From assembly GCF_030812415.1 (NCBI RefSeq), contig NZ_JAUSST010000006.1, positions 372,001-436,000 of the forward strand: a stretch of 64,000 bases of DNA, given 5' to 3'. The notes beneath the pieces are model-generated. The model was not told the origin of the DNA. It worked only from the letters and a program-made list of their open reading frames with translations, and did no database searches. Shown here piece by piece: positions 8,242 through 16,610 of the stretch. This stretch comes from Paenibacillus harenae. GTDB lineage: Bacteria; Bacillota; Bacilli; Paenibacillales; Paenibacillaceae. A program made the position numbers and the translations under genes. How positions within the stretch are numbered: the first letter of the stretch is position 1; each line of letters opens with the position of its first letter.

Positions 8242-9183
8242 ATGGTGCGTGCTATTGTATCTGACCCGCTTGTTTTCGGGCGGTTTACATTTAGGGAAGT
8301 GGAGATGCCTCCACCTGCCCCATCGGAAGCAATCGTTCAAGTCAAAGCTATCTCCTTAAACCGCGGGGAAGTGAGAGACGCGCTAAACGGGGAAGAAGTT
8401 ACAAAGCCCGGTTGGGATTTTGCCGGGGTTGTATTGAAGCCTGCGCAAGACGGAACCGGTCCGAAAAAAGGAAGCCGCGTTGTCGGTCTGCTCCCCATTG
8501 GCGCTTGGGCCGAACAGGTTGCGGCCAGAACTTCTTGGCTAAGCGAAATTCCGGAGACAGTTACGTTTGCTCAAGCAGTCACATTGCCGGTTGCGGGGTT
8601 AAGTGCGCTGTATGCTCTCCGTAAAGGGGGACTTCTGCTGCATAAGCGGGTATTGATTACAGGTTCGACCGGTGGCGTTGGTCAGTTCGCTCATCAGCTT
8701 GCCACTATGGCGGGAGCATATGTCGTCGGAACGGCCAGAACGGAGAAGAGGGCCGAATTGGTTCGTGATGCCGGAGCGAGCGAAGTGATTGTGGGAGAAT
8801 CCTATTCGGCTGCAAGAGGGCTCGGACCATTTCAACTGATCTTGGACACGGTGGGAGGTGACATGCTGGCGGGTCTTCTTTCGACGCTGGTGTCTGGAGG
8901 AATCTGCGTGACGATGGGATATACCAACTCTCCTTACGCTTCCATTGATGTTAGAGATTTAATCCATAAGGGAGGGACTACTTTGTATGGGCTGTTTCTA
9001 CTGGAGGAATTGAACCGCTATTCGGGCGCCGATGATTTGCGTCTTCTTGCACAGTTGGTCGCAGAAGGAAGACTTCTTCCCCGAATTGAAGTGGAAGCAT
9101 CATGGAAAGAGATTCAATCAATCGCTGCCCGGTTGATGGAACGGCAGTATACCGGAAAGGCCGTTCTGCATGTAGACGAGTAA
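8242..9183 (+). CDS. Zinc-independent MDR-family oxidoreductase (quinone reductase-like)
   Basis: The 313-residue protein has a GroES-like N-terminal half and a Rossmann half with the NADPH loop GSTGGVGQFAHQLA (about residues 138-150). The His/Cys ligands of zinc alcohol dehydrogenases are absent, so it belongs to the zeta-crystallin/quinone-reductase branch and should reduce quinones or enones with NADPH in the cytosol. SD GGAGGAGATAGAG precedes ATG. The 143-nt gap to the divergent MmyB-like regulator should contain both promoters. Such MmyB-regulator/oxidoreductase pairs are commonly inducible detoxification units. Confidence 0.85.
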   Translation: MVRAIVSDPLVFGRFTFREVEMPPPAPSEAIVQVKAISLNRGEVRDALNGEEVTKPGWDFAGVVLKPAQDGTGPKKGSRVVGLLPIGAWAEQVAARTSWLSEIPETVTFAQAVTLPVAGLSALYALRKGGLLLHKRVLITGSTGGVGQFAHQLATMAGAYVVGTARTEKRAELVRDAGASEVIVGESYSAARGLGPFQLILDTVGGDMLAGLLSTLVSGGICVTMGYTNSPYASIDVRDLIHKGGTTLYGLFLLEELNRYSGADDLRLLAQLVAEGRLLPRIEVEASWKEIQSIAARLMERQYTGKAVLHVDE

Positions 9184-9510
9184 GATGGATGAGAAGGGAT
9201 AACATCTTCGAACTTATATCCATAACCGAAATCGACAAACATATATATCTAGCCGAATTGTAAGGACGTCTGGCTGTCCAAGAAGTAGATCGCTGGTTAT
9301 ATACTCCCGGTTTCTCGGAAGCAAGTCGTAGAATAGGCACTAAAACGAAGAAGATCACCAAACACCTTGCCAAATTGGCTGGGTAGGGGGATCTTCTTTT
9401 TATGTAAGCTTCCATCACGTACAACTAGCTCCATCTCCATCTAAGACCAAAAGTTTTGCGATACCTATCCCATAACGCGACAAGTAATCGGAAGCATAGA
9501 TGACTATGGC
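9184..9510 (+). other. Intergenic region without a recognisable gene
   Basis: No initiated gene is seen. A weak terminator-like inverted repeat, AGAAGATC (about 9349-9356) and GATCTTCT followed by TTTT (about 9391-9402), encloses about 30 nt. Short open stretches here have no SD. Confidence 0.4.
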
Positions 9511-9806
9511 AAATAAGGCTCGAGCGCCTCTGGATTTTGTGAATCCGGAAGCTGTGGAAGCTGCTCGAACAGGTACTTTAAATATTGAAATGGAAGAAGT
9601 CCGTTTTCCTTCGCCGTCTCGATGACGCTGTAGATCGCCGCACTTGCCTTCGCGCCGCGAGGCGTATTCGCAAATAACCAGTTCTTTCTCCGATTACGAA
9701 TGGCTTGATCGAGCGCTCACTGCGATTATTATCGATCTCGAGCACTGATTCAGGCTGTAAGCAATCGCTTTTCCAACCAGACTCTTCGGCAATAAAATCG
9801 AGCGAT
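9511..9806 (-). pseudogene. IS66-family transposase C-terminal remnant
   Basis: Reading the minus strand gives LPKSLVGKAIAYSLNQ, a deletion with frame change, and then LEIDNNRSERSIKPFVIGRK. It continues NWLFANTPRGAKASAAIYSV, IETAKENGLLPFQYLKYLF and EQLPQLPDSQNPEALEPY. These are the third catalytic acidic region and the C-terminal signature of IS66 TnpC. The N-terminal two thirds are missing, and the fragment runs into immunity-gene debris at about 9806. Confidence 0.85.
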
Positions 9807-9872
9807 TTTGTAGGTGAATTTCATATGGACTTGAGAAATGGAGTGATCTATTTTGATGTCATAAGTGAATAG
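9806..9872 (+). pseudogene. 3' fragment duplicated from a gene like that at 14285
   Basis: The sequence encodes DFVGEFHMDLRNGVIYFDV and stops shortly after. It is nearly identical in DNA and protein to the last ~20 codons of the intact membrane-protein gene at 14285-14725 (HFVGEFHMDLRNGVLYFDV). Everything upstream has been replaced by an IS66 remnant on the other strand. Confidence 0.8.
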
Positions 9873-9944
9873 ATAAGAAAATCTCATGTTTATACCTACT
9901 GCGAGAAGAAGTATACAACTTGTTTGTGACTGGTGGTATCTATT

Positions 9945-9981
9945 GGCCTTGAGGGTGGGAAATCCTCAAGGCCATTTTTTG
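9945..9981 (+). terminator. Rho-independent terminator
   Basis: A perfect 10-bp stem GGCCTTGAGG / CCTCAAGGCC is followed by ATTTTTT. The core resembles the terminator after the Imm8-like gene at 1180-1210, which supports a shared origin of the two immunity-type cassettes. Confidence 0.85.
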
Positions 9982-10005
9982 ATAATTGAATAATTATTCT
10001 GCCAG

Positions 10006-10590
10006 CCGCTATCGACAATATCGTCAACGGCGAAGTCAATCTGCCGCCGGGCGAGCAGACAAAGCTATTTGAACGGATTCGCGAAGTGGGCAAAGGGTAT
10101 ACGGTCATCGGCACGAATTATACGTATAACGCCCTTGATCTTGATTGGCTATGCCTTTCAAGGTTTCTTTTTTATGACATTGTCGATCGCCGAATTGGTC
10201 TTGGCGGGCTGAAATCACTGGAAAGAAAGGAAAACGGTAAAAAGCTTGGCGCTGCTTTCGCTGACTCTGAGGGAGCAAGCGTTGAAGTAGCCACGATGTT
10301 TGAAACAGGTAAAATCGAGCATCTACTTGCAGCGATCGACAACATCGTCAACGGCGAAGTCAACCTGCCGCCGGGCGAGCAGACGAAGCTTTTTGAACGA
10401 ATTCGCGAAGTCGGCAAAGGGTATACGATCATCGGCACGAATTATACGTATAACGCACGTAATCAGCTTATCCATCGGAGAATGCGATTCGTTAAGAGGA
10501 ATACGATTATACGTATGACGACGCCGGCAACCTGTTGACGGACGGCCGCAGCAAATACGAGATACGAGTGGGATGCGCATAGAAAATAAA
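10006..10590 (+). pseudogene. RHS-protein remnant carrying two copies of one segment
   Basis: One segment reads AIDNIVNGEVNLPPGEQTKL and then FERIREVGKGYT, IGTNYTYNA. It occurs at about 10008-10133 and again at about 10329-10455, and the copy at 4697 carries the same text. Between the two copies lies an open stretch reading KLGAAFADSEGASVEVATMF. After the second copy the frame is lost near 10478, but YD-repeat text (GNLLTDGRSKYE) continues in another frame to about 10563. An open frame of 150 codons (10086-10538) exists, but it has no start context and joins unrelated pieces, so it is not a gene. Confidence 0.8.
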
Positions 10591-10661
10591 ATCCGACACC
10601 TGCCCCTCGTGTACTCGTTATAAAAATTCTATAACAAAATAATAATTTGGGTATAAATGGT

Positions 10662-10690
10662 TTGAACAAACTACCAACCGATGGTATGGT
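10662..10690 (+). promoter_or_regulatory. Sigma-A-type promoter of the riboswitch transcript
   Basis: TTGAAC, a 17-bp spacer and TATGGT place the transcription start near 10697, about 25 nt before the aptamer. Confidence 0.55.
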
Positions 10691-10721
10691 AGTCATAGTT
10701 AATATTTCCTATTTTTCGATT

Positions 10722-10800
10722 ACCGATAAAGGCAACCACGTCGCAAGGCGTGCGCGCAAAGTCATGGGTCCCACGTTGGATCGCCAGACCGCCGAAGTGA
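10722..10800 (+). ncRNA. Cyclic di-GMP-I (GEMM-I) riboswitch aptamer
   Basis: The order and identity of conserved elements match the GEMM-I class. AAAGGCAACC opens the aptamer. Next is a 6-bp hairpin CACGTC-GCAA-GGCGTG with a GNRA tetraloop (10737-10752). The conserved junction GCGCAAAGTC follows, then ATGGGTCCCAC for the second hairpin with GGATCGCCAGA, and finally ACCGCC pairing back to the 5' GGCAACC. Class members bind cyclic di-GMP. An intrinsic terminator starts 10 nt downstream, so the switch likely acts by transcription attenuation on the SLH-protein gene at 10941. I could not score it against a covariance model. Confidence 0.85.
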
Positions 10801-10810
10801 TGCGAATATA

Positions 10811-10842
10811 AGCCGCATCCTTTTTAGGGATGCGGCTTTTTG
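10811..10842 (+). terminator. Intrinsic terminator, expression platform of the c-di-GMP riboswitch
   Basis: A perfect 10-bp stem AGCCGCATCC / GGATGCGGCT with loop TTTTTAG is followed by TTTTT. It lies between aptamer and start codon. The segment GTGATGCG just before it (10797-10804) is complementary to part of the stem (CGCATC), so it could serve as the antiterminator strand. Confidence 0.85.
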
Positions 10843-10940
10843 CTGCTATCGGTCCATAAGGAGAGTGTGCGGAGAAGAATATCGACGGGTTATGGTTTAT
10901 AGCAATAACTTAGAAGAAACCATTGGAGAGTGAACAAGAT

Positions 10941-13109
10941 ATGAAGTCCAAGCTAATCCGAAAAATAAGTATGATGTTGGTATTCTCGATTGTAATTTCG
11001 GTGCTCATGCCAGGCGCTTCATTCGCGGCGACTACAGTGATGTATTTTAAATATCAGCCCATAGGACCGTATGAATACGAACCCGTAATAGATGGATACG
11101 TATATACAAAAGATCCTGCGAGTGTTTCGGTCCGTGCGAATAATAGCGACAATTCCGTTACGCTGATTACGACGAAAAGTTATGGTGAACCGCTTTATGA
11201 CGACAACAATACGCAGTATAGTGTCCTCCGCTATTATTTCGCGGATAGCAACATGGTGCAAGCGCCATTGAGCCTAACAGTCGAATTGGAAGGCTCGACA
11301 TATACGTTGGATCTGGTTTGGGATTCCGATAGACCCAATTCATACAGCTACCAATCCGACTTGTCGCTCGATCTTGGTTCGTATCGCATGCCTGGGAATC
11401 TCTTGCTGAATACAGTAACGGCATCTACCTATTTGCCCGCTGGTTCTGATATTATCAGTTTTACCCCATCGAAGATGGGCAACAGGGAAGGAGAGGGAGT
11501 TGTTATTCAACTTCCATTTAATAACTCCTCAAGCACGACCTTTAATAGCGATTCGGGCGTTGTGCAGATAAGTGACTTTGAGGTTGTAGACGTAACGGCA
11601 AATTCGATTGTAAACATCACTCATTTTTCGCTTGGAGAAGACGGATTGCTTACGTTTAATTTCTTGTACAGTAACTTGCTTATCCAGGATCATGAATATA
11701 TCGTAAAGCTGTCAGCTACCAGTTCGGGCGACGAAATCATGTTGCCGCCGGATGGCGTTTACACCGCTAGCGTCAAAGCTGGCTTTTTCGGTAACGGTTA
11801 TCCGCCTCCCGTAGAAGGCGACATCGACGATGTGAATAGCGTTTATTTTCGCAATCTAACCATTGGCGACCCGTCTGCCGTTCCGTCGGCAACACCGAAA
11901 CCGTCAGCAACGCCGAAACCGTCGGCAACGCCGGAACCAACGGCAACGCAGAAACCGTCGGTTACGCCGGAACCGCCGGTGCCGACTCCGTCTAGCAATC
12001 CGGATCAAGTGATCGTGAACGGCGAAAGCTTAAAGAACGGAACGAAAGATAAAGTAACCGTTGATATCGCGAACGGTACAAAGCAAGTGCTTCTACCGGC
12101 CCAAGCCGTTGAAATCATAGGAGATCGTAAGCTTGAATTAAATAATGATAAGATGTCCGTTGCAATACCGGAAGCCGTGCTGAAGAAGCTGCAAAGCATG
12201 GTGCCGGCCGATAAACTGGCTGGAGCGCAAATCTCATTTGCCATCAACCGCGTATCCGAATCGGATACGGAACAGCTTTTGAATAAGAATTCAAATCAGG
12301 CTAATTTGAATTTGAAAGCGGCCGGGGACGTTTATGAGTTCAAGCTTTCCGTGATTACCGCAGACGGTAAAGAAACAACGCTCAGTCAGTTCGATCAACC
12401 TATCACTCTTCGTCTAAAGGTTCGCCCGGATGCCAATCCCGCTCTGCTCGGCGTCTATTACGTTGCGGACGACGGCAAGCTGGAGTATGTAGGCGGTCAG
12501 TTGATTGATGGGGAACTCGTTGCCGAGCTTCGTCATTTCAGCACATATGCCGCGTTGGAATACGACAAGAACTTTGATGATGTACCCGCACATCACTGGG
12601 CTTCCAACGTCATCAAAGAACTTGCCGCGAAGCAGATTATAAGTGGGATAAGCGACGCCGCATTCGCACCGAAGCAGCAGATGACTCGGGCGGAATTCGC
12701 GACGCTAATCGCGCGTACGCTCCAATTAACATCGGCCGATACGGCGGTGTTCGCCGATGTCGATCGCGACAATGCCGCTGCCGGCGCTATCGCCGCGGTC
12801 AATGAAGCGGGAATTATTGTTGGACGGAGCGCGACGATATTTGCGCCGAACGATCCGATTACCCGTGAAGAAATGGCGGTTATGGTCGTAAGGGCATATG
12901 CTTATAAGAATGGTAAAGAGGCCGAGATTGTTTCCTCCTACGCGTATTCGGATCGCAAAGCAGTTGCAGCTTGGGCACTGCCTTACATCGATGCCGCATC
13001 GGCAATAGGCTTCGTGAGAGGTCAGGACAATGATCGGTTTGCGCCGAAGCAAGTGCTGACCCGTGCCGAAGGCGCGCAAGTCATTTATCAGTTATTGAAG
13101 AGCAACTGA
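10941..13109 (+). CDS. Secreted S-layer-homology (SLH) surface protein under c-di-GMP control
   Basis: ATG 10941 follows GGAGAG by 10 nt; the in-frame TTG 10923 has no SD. Residues 1-29 are a signal peptide ending ASFA/A. About 290 residues of beta-rich, aromatic extracellular domain follow. A Pro/Ser/Thr/Ala linker of PSATPKP-type repeats comes next (about 310-350), then a domain starting VIVNGESLKNGTKDKVTV and ending HFSTYAALEY (about 355-535). SLH repeats fill the C-terminus: FDDVPAHHWASNVIKELA with GISDAAFAPKQQMTRAEFA, then FADVDRDNAAAGAI, then YSDRKAVAAWALPYIDAA. SLH repeats bind pyruvylated wall polymer, so the N-terminal domains are displayed at the cell surface. The ligand is unknown. 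A c-di-GMP-I riboswitch and terminator precede the gene, as expected for an adhesion or biofilm factor. Confidence 0.88.
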   Translation: MKSKLIRKISMMLVFSIVISVLMPGASFAATTVMYFKYQPIGPYEYEPVIDGYVYTKDPASVSVRANNSDNSVTLITTKSYGEPLYDDNNTQYSVLRYYFADSNMVQAPLSLTVELEGSTYTLDLVWDSDRPNSYSYQSDLSLDLGSYRMPGNLLLNTVTASTYLPAGSDIISFTPSKMGNREGEGVVIQLPFNNSSSTTFNSDSGVVQISDFEVVDVTANSIVNITHFSLGEDGLLTFNFLYSNLLIQDHEYIVKLSATSSGDEIMLPPDGVYTASVKAGFFGNGYPPPVEGDIDDVNSVYFRNLTIGDPSAVPSATPKPSATPKPSATPEPTATQKPSVTPEPPVPTPSSNPDQVIVNGESLKNGTKDKVTVDIANGTKQVLLPAQAVEIIGDRKLELNNDKMSVAIPEAVLKKLQSMVPADKLAGAQISFAINRVSESDTEQLLNKNSNQANLNLKAAGDVYEFKLSVITADGKETTLSQFDQPITLRLKVRPDANPALLGVYYVADDGKLEYVGGQLIDGELVAELRHFSTYAALEYDKNFDDVPAHHWASNVIKELAAKQIISGISDAAFAPKQQMTRAEFATLIARTLQLTSADTAVFADVDRDNAAAGAIAAVNEAGIIVGRSATIFAPNDPITREEMAVMVVRAYAYKNGKEAEIVSSYAYSDRKAVAAWALPYIDAASAIGFVRGQDNDRFAPKQVLTRAEGAQVIYQLLKSN

Positions 13110-13440
13110 AGGTAGAAAGAGCCGGGATCCCGCCATGGCGGATTGACCGGCCCTTAACTGTCTGTAAATTTATGGGATTCAGAATGGAATAGAATTAAGA
13201 AAAACAGATGATATCATTTTATGGATTGGATAGTTTCATGTTTTTCGGTGGGGCTACCCAGTGCAGGTTTAATATGGAAGTACAATTTTCAAAATCTTCC
13301 TCCAAGTGACGTGTGACGCTTACGTTTATAGGATGGACAGGTGACAGCTTTTTCTAATTATTTGACATAAATCTACCGTTAAAGATGCTAGTATTTAATG
13401 AGTTTAAAATGTAGGATGCAGAGAAAGTGGAGGCTAAGCA
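13110..13440 (+). other. Intergenic region, no gene seen
   Basis: No supported gene. A TTGACA at about 13361-13370 and a TAGTAT at about 13389 have too long a spacer (21 bp) for a confident promoter. SD GTGGAGG lies at 13426-13432 ahead of the next gene. Confidence 0.4.
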
Positions 13441-14019
13441 ATGAATCCGAACTTGGGTCAATCGCAATATTTGGTTAGAAAAAAAATCCTTTCGATTGTG
13501 GGAGGAAAGTTTCATATTTACGACAACAGCGGCCAATTGGTTTTGTTTTCGCAGATGAAAGCCTTTAAGCTGAAAGAGGACATTCGGCTTTACAGCGATG
13601 AAACGATGAGTAAGGAGTTAGTCACCATTCAAGCGCGCAGCGTTATCGATTTCTCGGCGACGTATGATGTAGTTGATGCTGTGACCGGAGAGAGGCTCGG
13701 TTCTCTGCGCCGCAAAGGGATGAAGTCGATTCTCAAGGATGAGTGGGTGATTCTGAATCCAAGTGAATCGGAGATCGGGCTGATCAAAGAGGACAACAGT
13801 TTGTTGGCGCTGCTCAGAAGGTTCCTGACCAACCTAATTCCACAAAGCTTCAGCGTGGAAATAAACAACAGGACGATTACTGTCTTCAAACAGAATTTCA
13901 ACCCGTTTGTCGGTAAGCTGAATGTCGATTTTTCACTGGATACTGCTAATCAGTTGGATCGCCGTCTGGGTCTTGCCGCCGCTGTTCTGCTGCTTGCAAT
14001 TGATGGTAAACAAGGTTAA
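13441..14019 (+). CDS. LURP-one-related / scramblase-like (tubby-fold) protein
   Basis: This 192-residue cytosolic protein has repeated beta strands typical of the tubby C-terminal-like fold found in LURP-one-related and phospholipid-scramblase-like bacterial proteins. Recognisable segments are KILSIVGGKFHIYDNSGQLV, DVVDAVTGERLGSLRRKG and INNRTITVFKQNFNPF, ending with a hydrophobic stretch LGLAAAVLLLAID that resembles the terminal helix of scramblases. Its biochemical role is not established for bacterial members. GTGGAGG precedes ATG. It stands alone between the SLH gene and a terminator at 14145. Confidence 0.7.
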   Translation: MNPNLGQSQYLVRKKILSIVGGKFHIYDNSGQLVLFSQMKAFKLKEDIRLYSDETMSKELVTIQARSVIDFSATYDVVDAVTGERLGSLRRKGMKSILKDEWVILNPSESEIGLIKEDNSLLALLRRFLTNLIPQSFSVEINNRTITVFKQNFNPFVGKLNVDFSLDTANQLDRRLGLAAAVLLLAIDGKQG

Positions 14020-14144
14020 CGAATACATATCACAGATCGATTTGCTGCTTGAAGCGTTATGGGTGGCTGGATATAAAGGCGGTAGCTTCATGCGACTTTG
14101 AGGATTTGCTACCGAGAAAAAGCGGGAACAACCCGGATAGATAG

Positions 14145-14183
14145 CCACATGCGAGTGTAACAACTCCATGTGGTTTTCTTTTT
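14145..14183 (+). terminator. Probable rho-independent terminator
   Basis: A 7-bp stem CCACATG / CATGTGG, extended by AGT / ACT after a bulge, is followed by TTTTCTTTTTTTT. Confidence 0.65.
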
Positions 14184-14284
14184 TTTACAACGACGTTATC
14201 CGAGAGCTTACTGTTGGTCATTAATGGTTCGATAATAAAATAAGAGACTTCATTTAGCAGTTATGAGGAAGGAGCAACAAGAAG

Positions 14285-14725
14285 TTGAAAAAATATATGA
14301 TTATTTGCTTCTGCTTAATTATCGTTATAGCTGCTACGAGCATTTTAGTTTTAACAAATCACTCAAATGATAAATCTATCGAATATAAAACGGATATTGA
14401 GCCATTAGTCAGCAGGTTCCCTAATATCGGCGAAATTAATGACAGTTATTGGGCGGCTGATACATACGGTGGAGACTTCGGGCCGACTTCGTATTGGATG
14501 AAAGGTTATATATATCCAACTGTTGGCGGAATGGAAAAATTTAAGAAGTCTTTTACATGGCATTTGACTCCTGATTGGAATCCCGCGTTTGAATCTAAAA
14601 TATCCAGTGGCGATATACAACAGTGGGCATACAGTGAAGAGTTCAACAGTTATATAAAATCAAGCCATTTTGTAGGTGAGTTTCATATGGACTTGAGAAA
14701 CGGAGTACTCTATTTTGATGTGTAA
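14285..14725 (+). CDS. Small membrane-anchored protein of unknown function, likely immunity-associated
   Basis: The 146-residue protein starts at TTG, 10 nt behind AAGGAG. One N-terminal membrane segment (about residues 5-24) is followed by an extracytoplasmic domain with many aromatics (INDSYWAADTYGGDFGPTSYWMKGY). No lipobox Cys is placed correctly, so it is a membrane anchor or signal peptide rather than a lipoprotein. I do not know the family. It is followed 26 nt later by a SUKH-3 immunity gene. A duplicate of its last ~20 codons lies in toxin debris at 9806, so it probably belongs to a toxin-immunity cassette. Confidence 0.65.
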   Translation: MKKYMIICFCLIIVIAATSILVLTNHSNDKSIEYKTDIEPLVSRFPNIGEINDSYWAADTYGGDFGPTSYWMKGYIYPTVGGMEKFKKSFTWHLTPDWNPAFESKISSGDIQQWAYSEEFNSYIKSSHFVGEFHMDLRNGVLYFDV

Positions 14726-14751
14726 AAGTGATGAAGAAGGAGGTGAAACTT

Positions 14752-15197
14752 TTGGAACTCAGTCAGCATACACAAGATTTATTAGAAAAGTCAGGCTGGA
14801 CACCTATACGGAGAATAGACACTCTTTTATATAAGAAAGGTTACGAAATCGAGAGTTACGATCCTAATGAGAAAGTGTTAGGGTTTTTATCATCCTTTGG
14901 TGGACTTAGAGTGACGCATCCTGCATTTCGAATGGCAAATGTGTTGGATAGCTTTCATTTAGACCCTGTACGTGCCATTGAGCATATAAATAAGGAGCGC
15001 GTAGAAACGTATGAAGAACGGATTGATGAAAGTGTGGTAGTCATAGGAGAGGCTTATAGTGAACACTTTTACTAATGATGCCCTTTTCAGGAAAGGTCTA
15101 TGGTGCGTTCGATGACTTTTTAACGTTGATTGGTAATAGTGGGTATGAAGCTATTGAAACGTTATGTGAAGGAGAAGAAACACCTGAAATTGCGTGA
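14752..15197 (+). pseudogene. SUKH-3-type immunity protein gene with a frameshift
   Basis: The SD AAGGAGG at 14737-14743 lies 8 nt before TTG 14752 (reading LELSQHTQDLLEKSGW). The upstream GTG 14728 and ATG 14731 would place that SD inside the gene, so 14752 is the start. The product matches SUKH-3: LEKSGWTPIRRIDT, KKGYEI, LGFLSSFGGLRVTHP, FHLDPVRAIEHINKERVETYEERI and VVVIGEAYSEH. At about 15063-15070, in a TTTT run, the frame ends with a stop (15073-15075). The expected continuation LLMMPFSGKVYGAFDDFL, then TLIGNSGYEAIETLCEG, goes on in another frame to 15197. One missing base explains it. SUKH proteins neutralise diverse toxins. Confidence 0.82.
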
Positions 15198-15368
15198 TAT
15201 TTCATTTTGTTTAAGAGTAAGGAATACCGATTAAGAATATTGATCGATGTTCAAGCAAAAGGGGGGAGAAATACATGCAGAGAGATAATCCAGTAGGGAT
15301 CAAAGGGTGGCTATTGATTTACGTTTATACTTTTCATTAAGAGAAAACAGCATAGGCACTGACTATGA

Positions 15369-15412
15369 ACAGGCTCTCGAATCAGATGAACAATTCGAAG
15401 GCCTGTTTTTTT
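15369..15412 (+). terminator. Rho-independent terminator
   Basis: The stem ACAGGC-TC-TCGAAT / ATTCGA-AG-GCCTGT has one 2-nt internal mismatch and is followed by a seven-T run. It separates the immunity debris from the sugar-transport operon. Confidence 0.75.
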
Positions 15413-15657
15413 CTGTGCCGATTATGGTGCACAAAGCTGCTATTGTGCAGAAATGTCAGATTCGTTCACTGTCCATAACTGCGATTTGTTCAGCAGTGAA
15501 GCGGATTTTCACTATGTAGAACTTTGTCGGTCAACTATAGTAGGTCTCAAGGCCAGTACGGCGGCACGATGCACAGTCGGACGGCGCACAAGAAAGGCAC
15601 GCAAGTGAATGACGCAAGTTAAGCACGCAAGTACAGACACAAGCTTCACTAACAGTA
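15413..15657 (+). promoter_or_regulatory. Upstream region of the ABC operon with repeated TTGTTCA-type sites
   Basis: There is no gene here. TCGTTCA at 15462-15468 and TTGTTCA at 15486-15492 are 24 bp apart. A degenerate ATTTTCACT follows 19 bp later. The same motif with the same spacing occurs before the GH43 gene (19276, 19300, 19319) and in the regulator/GH88 gap (23758, 23777). A role as operator for the AraC-type regulator at 21392 is inference. Confidence 0.45.
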
Positions 15658-15674
15658 GGAGGGAGTAAACAAGC

Positions 15675-16598
15675 ATGTTAAAGAAAAAGGGAGTTTTGCG
15701 GGAGCTATACACCAACCGGATATTGTTTCTTATGTTGGTACCGACGCTGCTGTACTTTCTCATCAACAACTATCTGCCGATGATCGGGATCTACTACGCG
15801 TTCGTACAATTCGACTTCAATACGAGCCTCTTCCAGATGGACTTCGTCGGGCTGAAAAACTTCGAGTTTCTATGGAAGTCAGGCAAGCTGACCGAGCTTA
15901 CGATCAATACGGTCGGATACAACGTCGCTTTCATCTTATTAGTTAACTTCTTATCGATAGCCGTTGCGGTATTGCTTAGTGAGGTTAAAGGGAAATGGTT
16001 CAAGAAGATTACGCAGTCTGCTCTGTTCCTTCCTTACTTCGTATCGTTCGTTATTCTGAGCGTTATCGTATTTAACCTATTCAACTACGAGCAAGGGGTA
16101 CTGAACACGGTGCTTCAGCAGCTTGGAGGAGAGCCGGTTGATGTATACAGCAAGCCGAAGCTGTGGATTGTCTTCATTATCCTATTCTTCTTATGGAAGA
16201 ACTTCGGTTACAGCATGGTTATCTACTTAGCATCCATTACGGGAATCAGCGAAGAATATTATGAAGCCGCGAAGATCGACGGAGCGAACATTTTTGAGCG
16301 CGCTTGGCATATTACCGTTCCGATGCTGAAGAACACATTCGCGATATTGCTGCTGTTCGCCCTAGGAAGCATCATGAAAGGCCAATTCGACCTCTTCTAC
16401 CAAATGGTCGGCAATAACGGCCTGTTGTTCAGCACAACGGATATTCTGGATACCTATGTATACCGCTCCTTGCGCGTAACGTTCGACATGGGCATGGCGA
16501 CAGCGGCCGGCGTGTACCAATCGATCTTCGGATTCACGCTCATCATGGTCGTTAACACCATCATCCGTAAAATCAACAAAGATTATGCACTGTTCTAG
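15675..16598 (+). CDS. Carbohydrate ABC transporter permease (LplB-like)
   Basis: The 307-residue integral membrane protein has six membrane segments and the permease EAA loop EYYEAAKIDGANIFERAWHITVPML, which contacts the ATPase. It belongs to the LplB group, whose partners import complex oligosaccharides. SD GGAGGG precedes ATG by 12 nt. The second permease starts 12 nt downstream and a binding lipoprotein follows. No ATPase gene is in the operon, as is usual where a shared MsmX/MalK-type ATPase energises many sugar importers. Confidence 0.93.
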   Translation: MLKKKGVLRELYTNRILFLMLVPTLLYFLINNYLPMIGIYYAFVQFDFNTSLFQMDFVGLKNFEFLWKSGKLTELTINTVGYNVAFILLVNFLSIAVAVLLSEVKGKWFKKITQSALFLPYFVSFVILSVIVFNLFNYEQGVLNTVLQQLGGEPVDVYSKPKLWIVFIILFFLWKNFGYSMVIYLASITGISEEYYEAAKIDGANIFERAWHITVPMLKNTFAILLLFALGSIMKGQFDLFYQMVGNNGLLFSTTDILDTYVYRSLRVTFDMGMATAAGVYQSIFGFTLIMVVNTIIRKINKDYALF

Positions 16599-16610
16599 GA
16601 GGGAGCCTAT

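Noticed and set aside
10086-10538. A 150-codon open frame reading RHS segments
   Set aside because: No start context; it joins rearranged RHS pieces and loses the RHS frame, so it is debris rather than a gene.
11870-12000. Short PSATPKP-type repeats as a possible CRISPR-like array
   Set aside because: In-frame proline/threonine linker codons, with no spacer structure.
13361-13394. TTGACA ... TAGTAT as promoter of the LURP-one-like gene
   Set aside because: The 21-bp spacer is too long for a sigma-A promoter.
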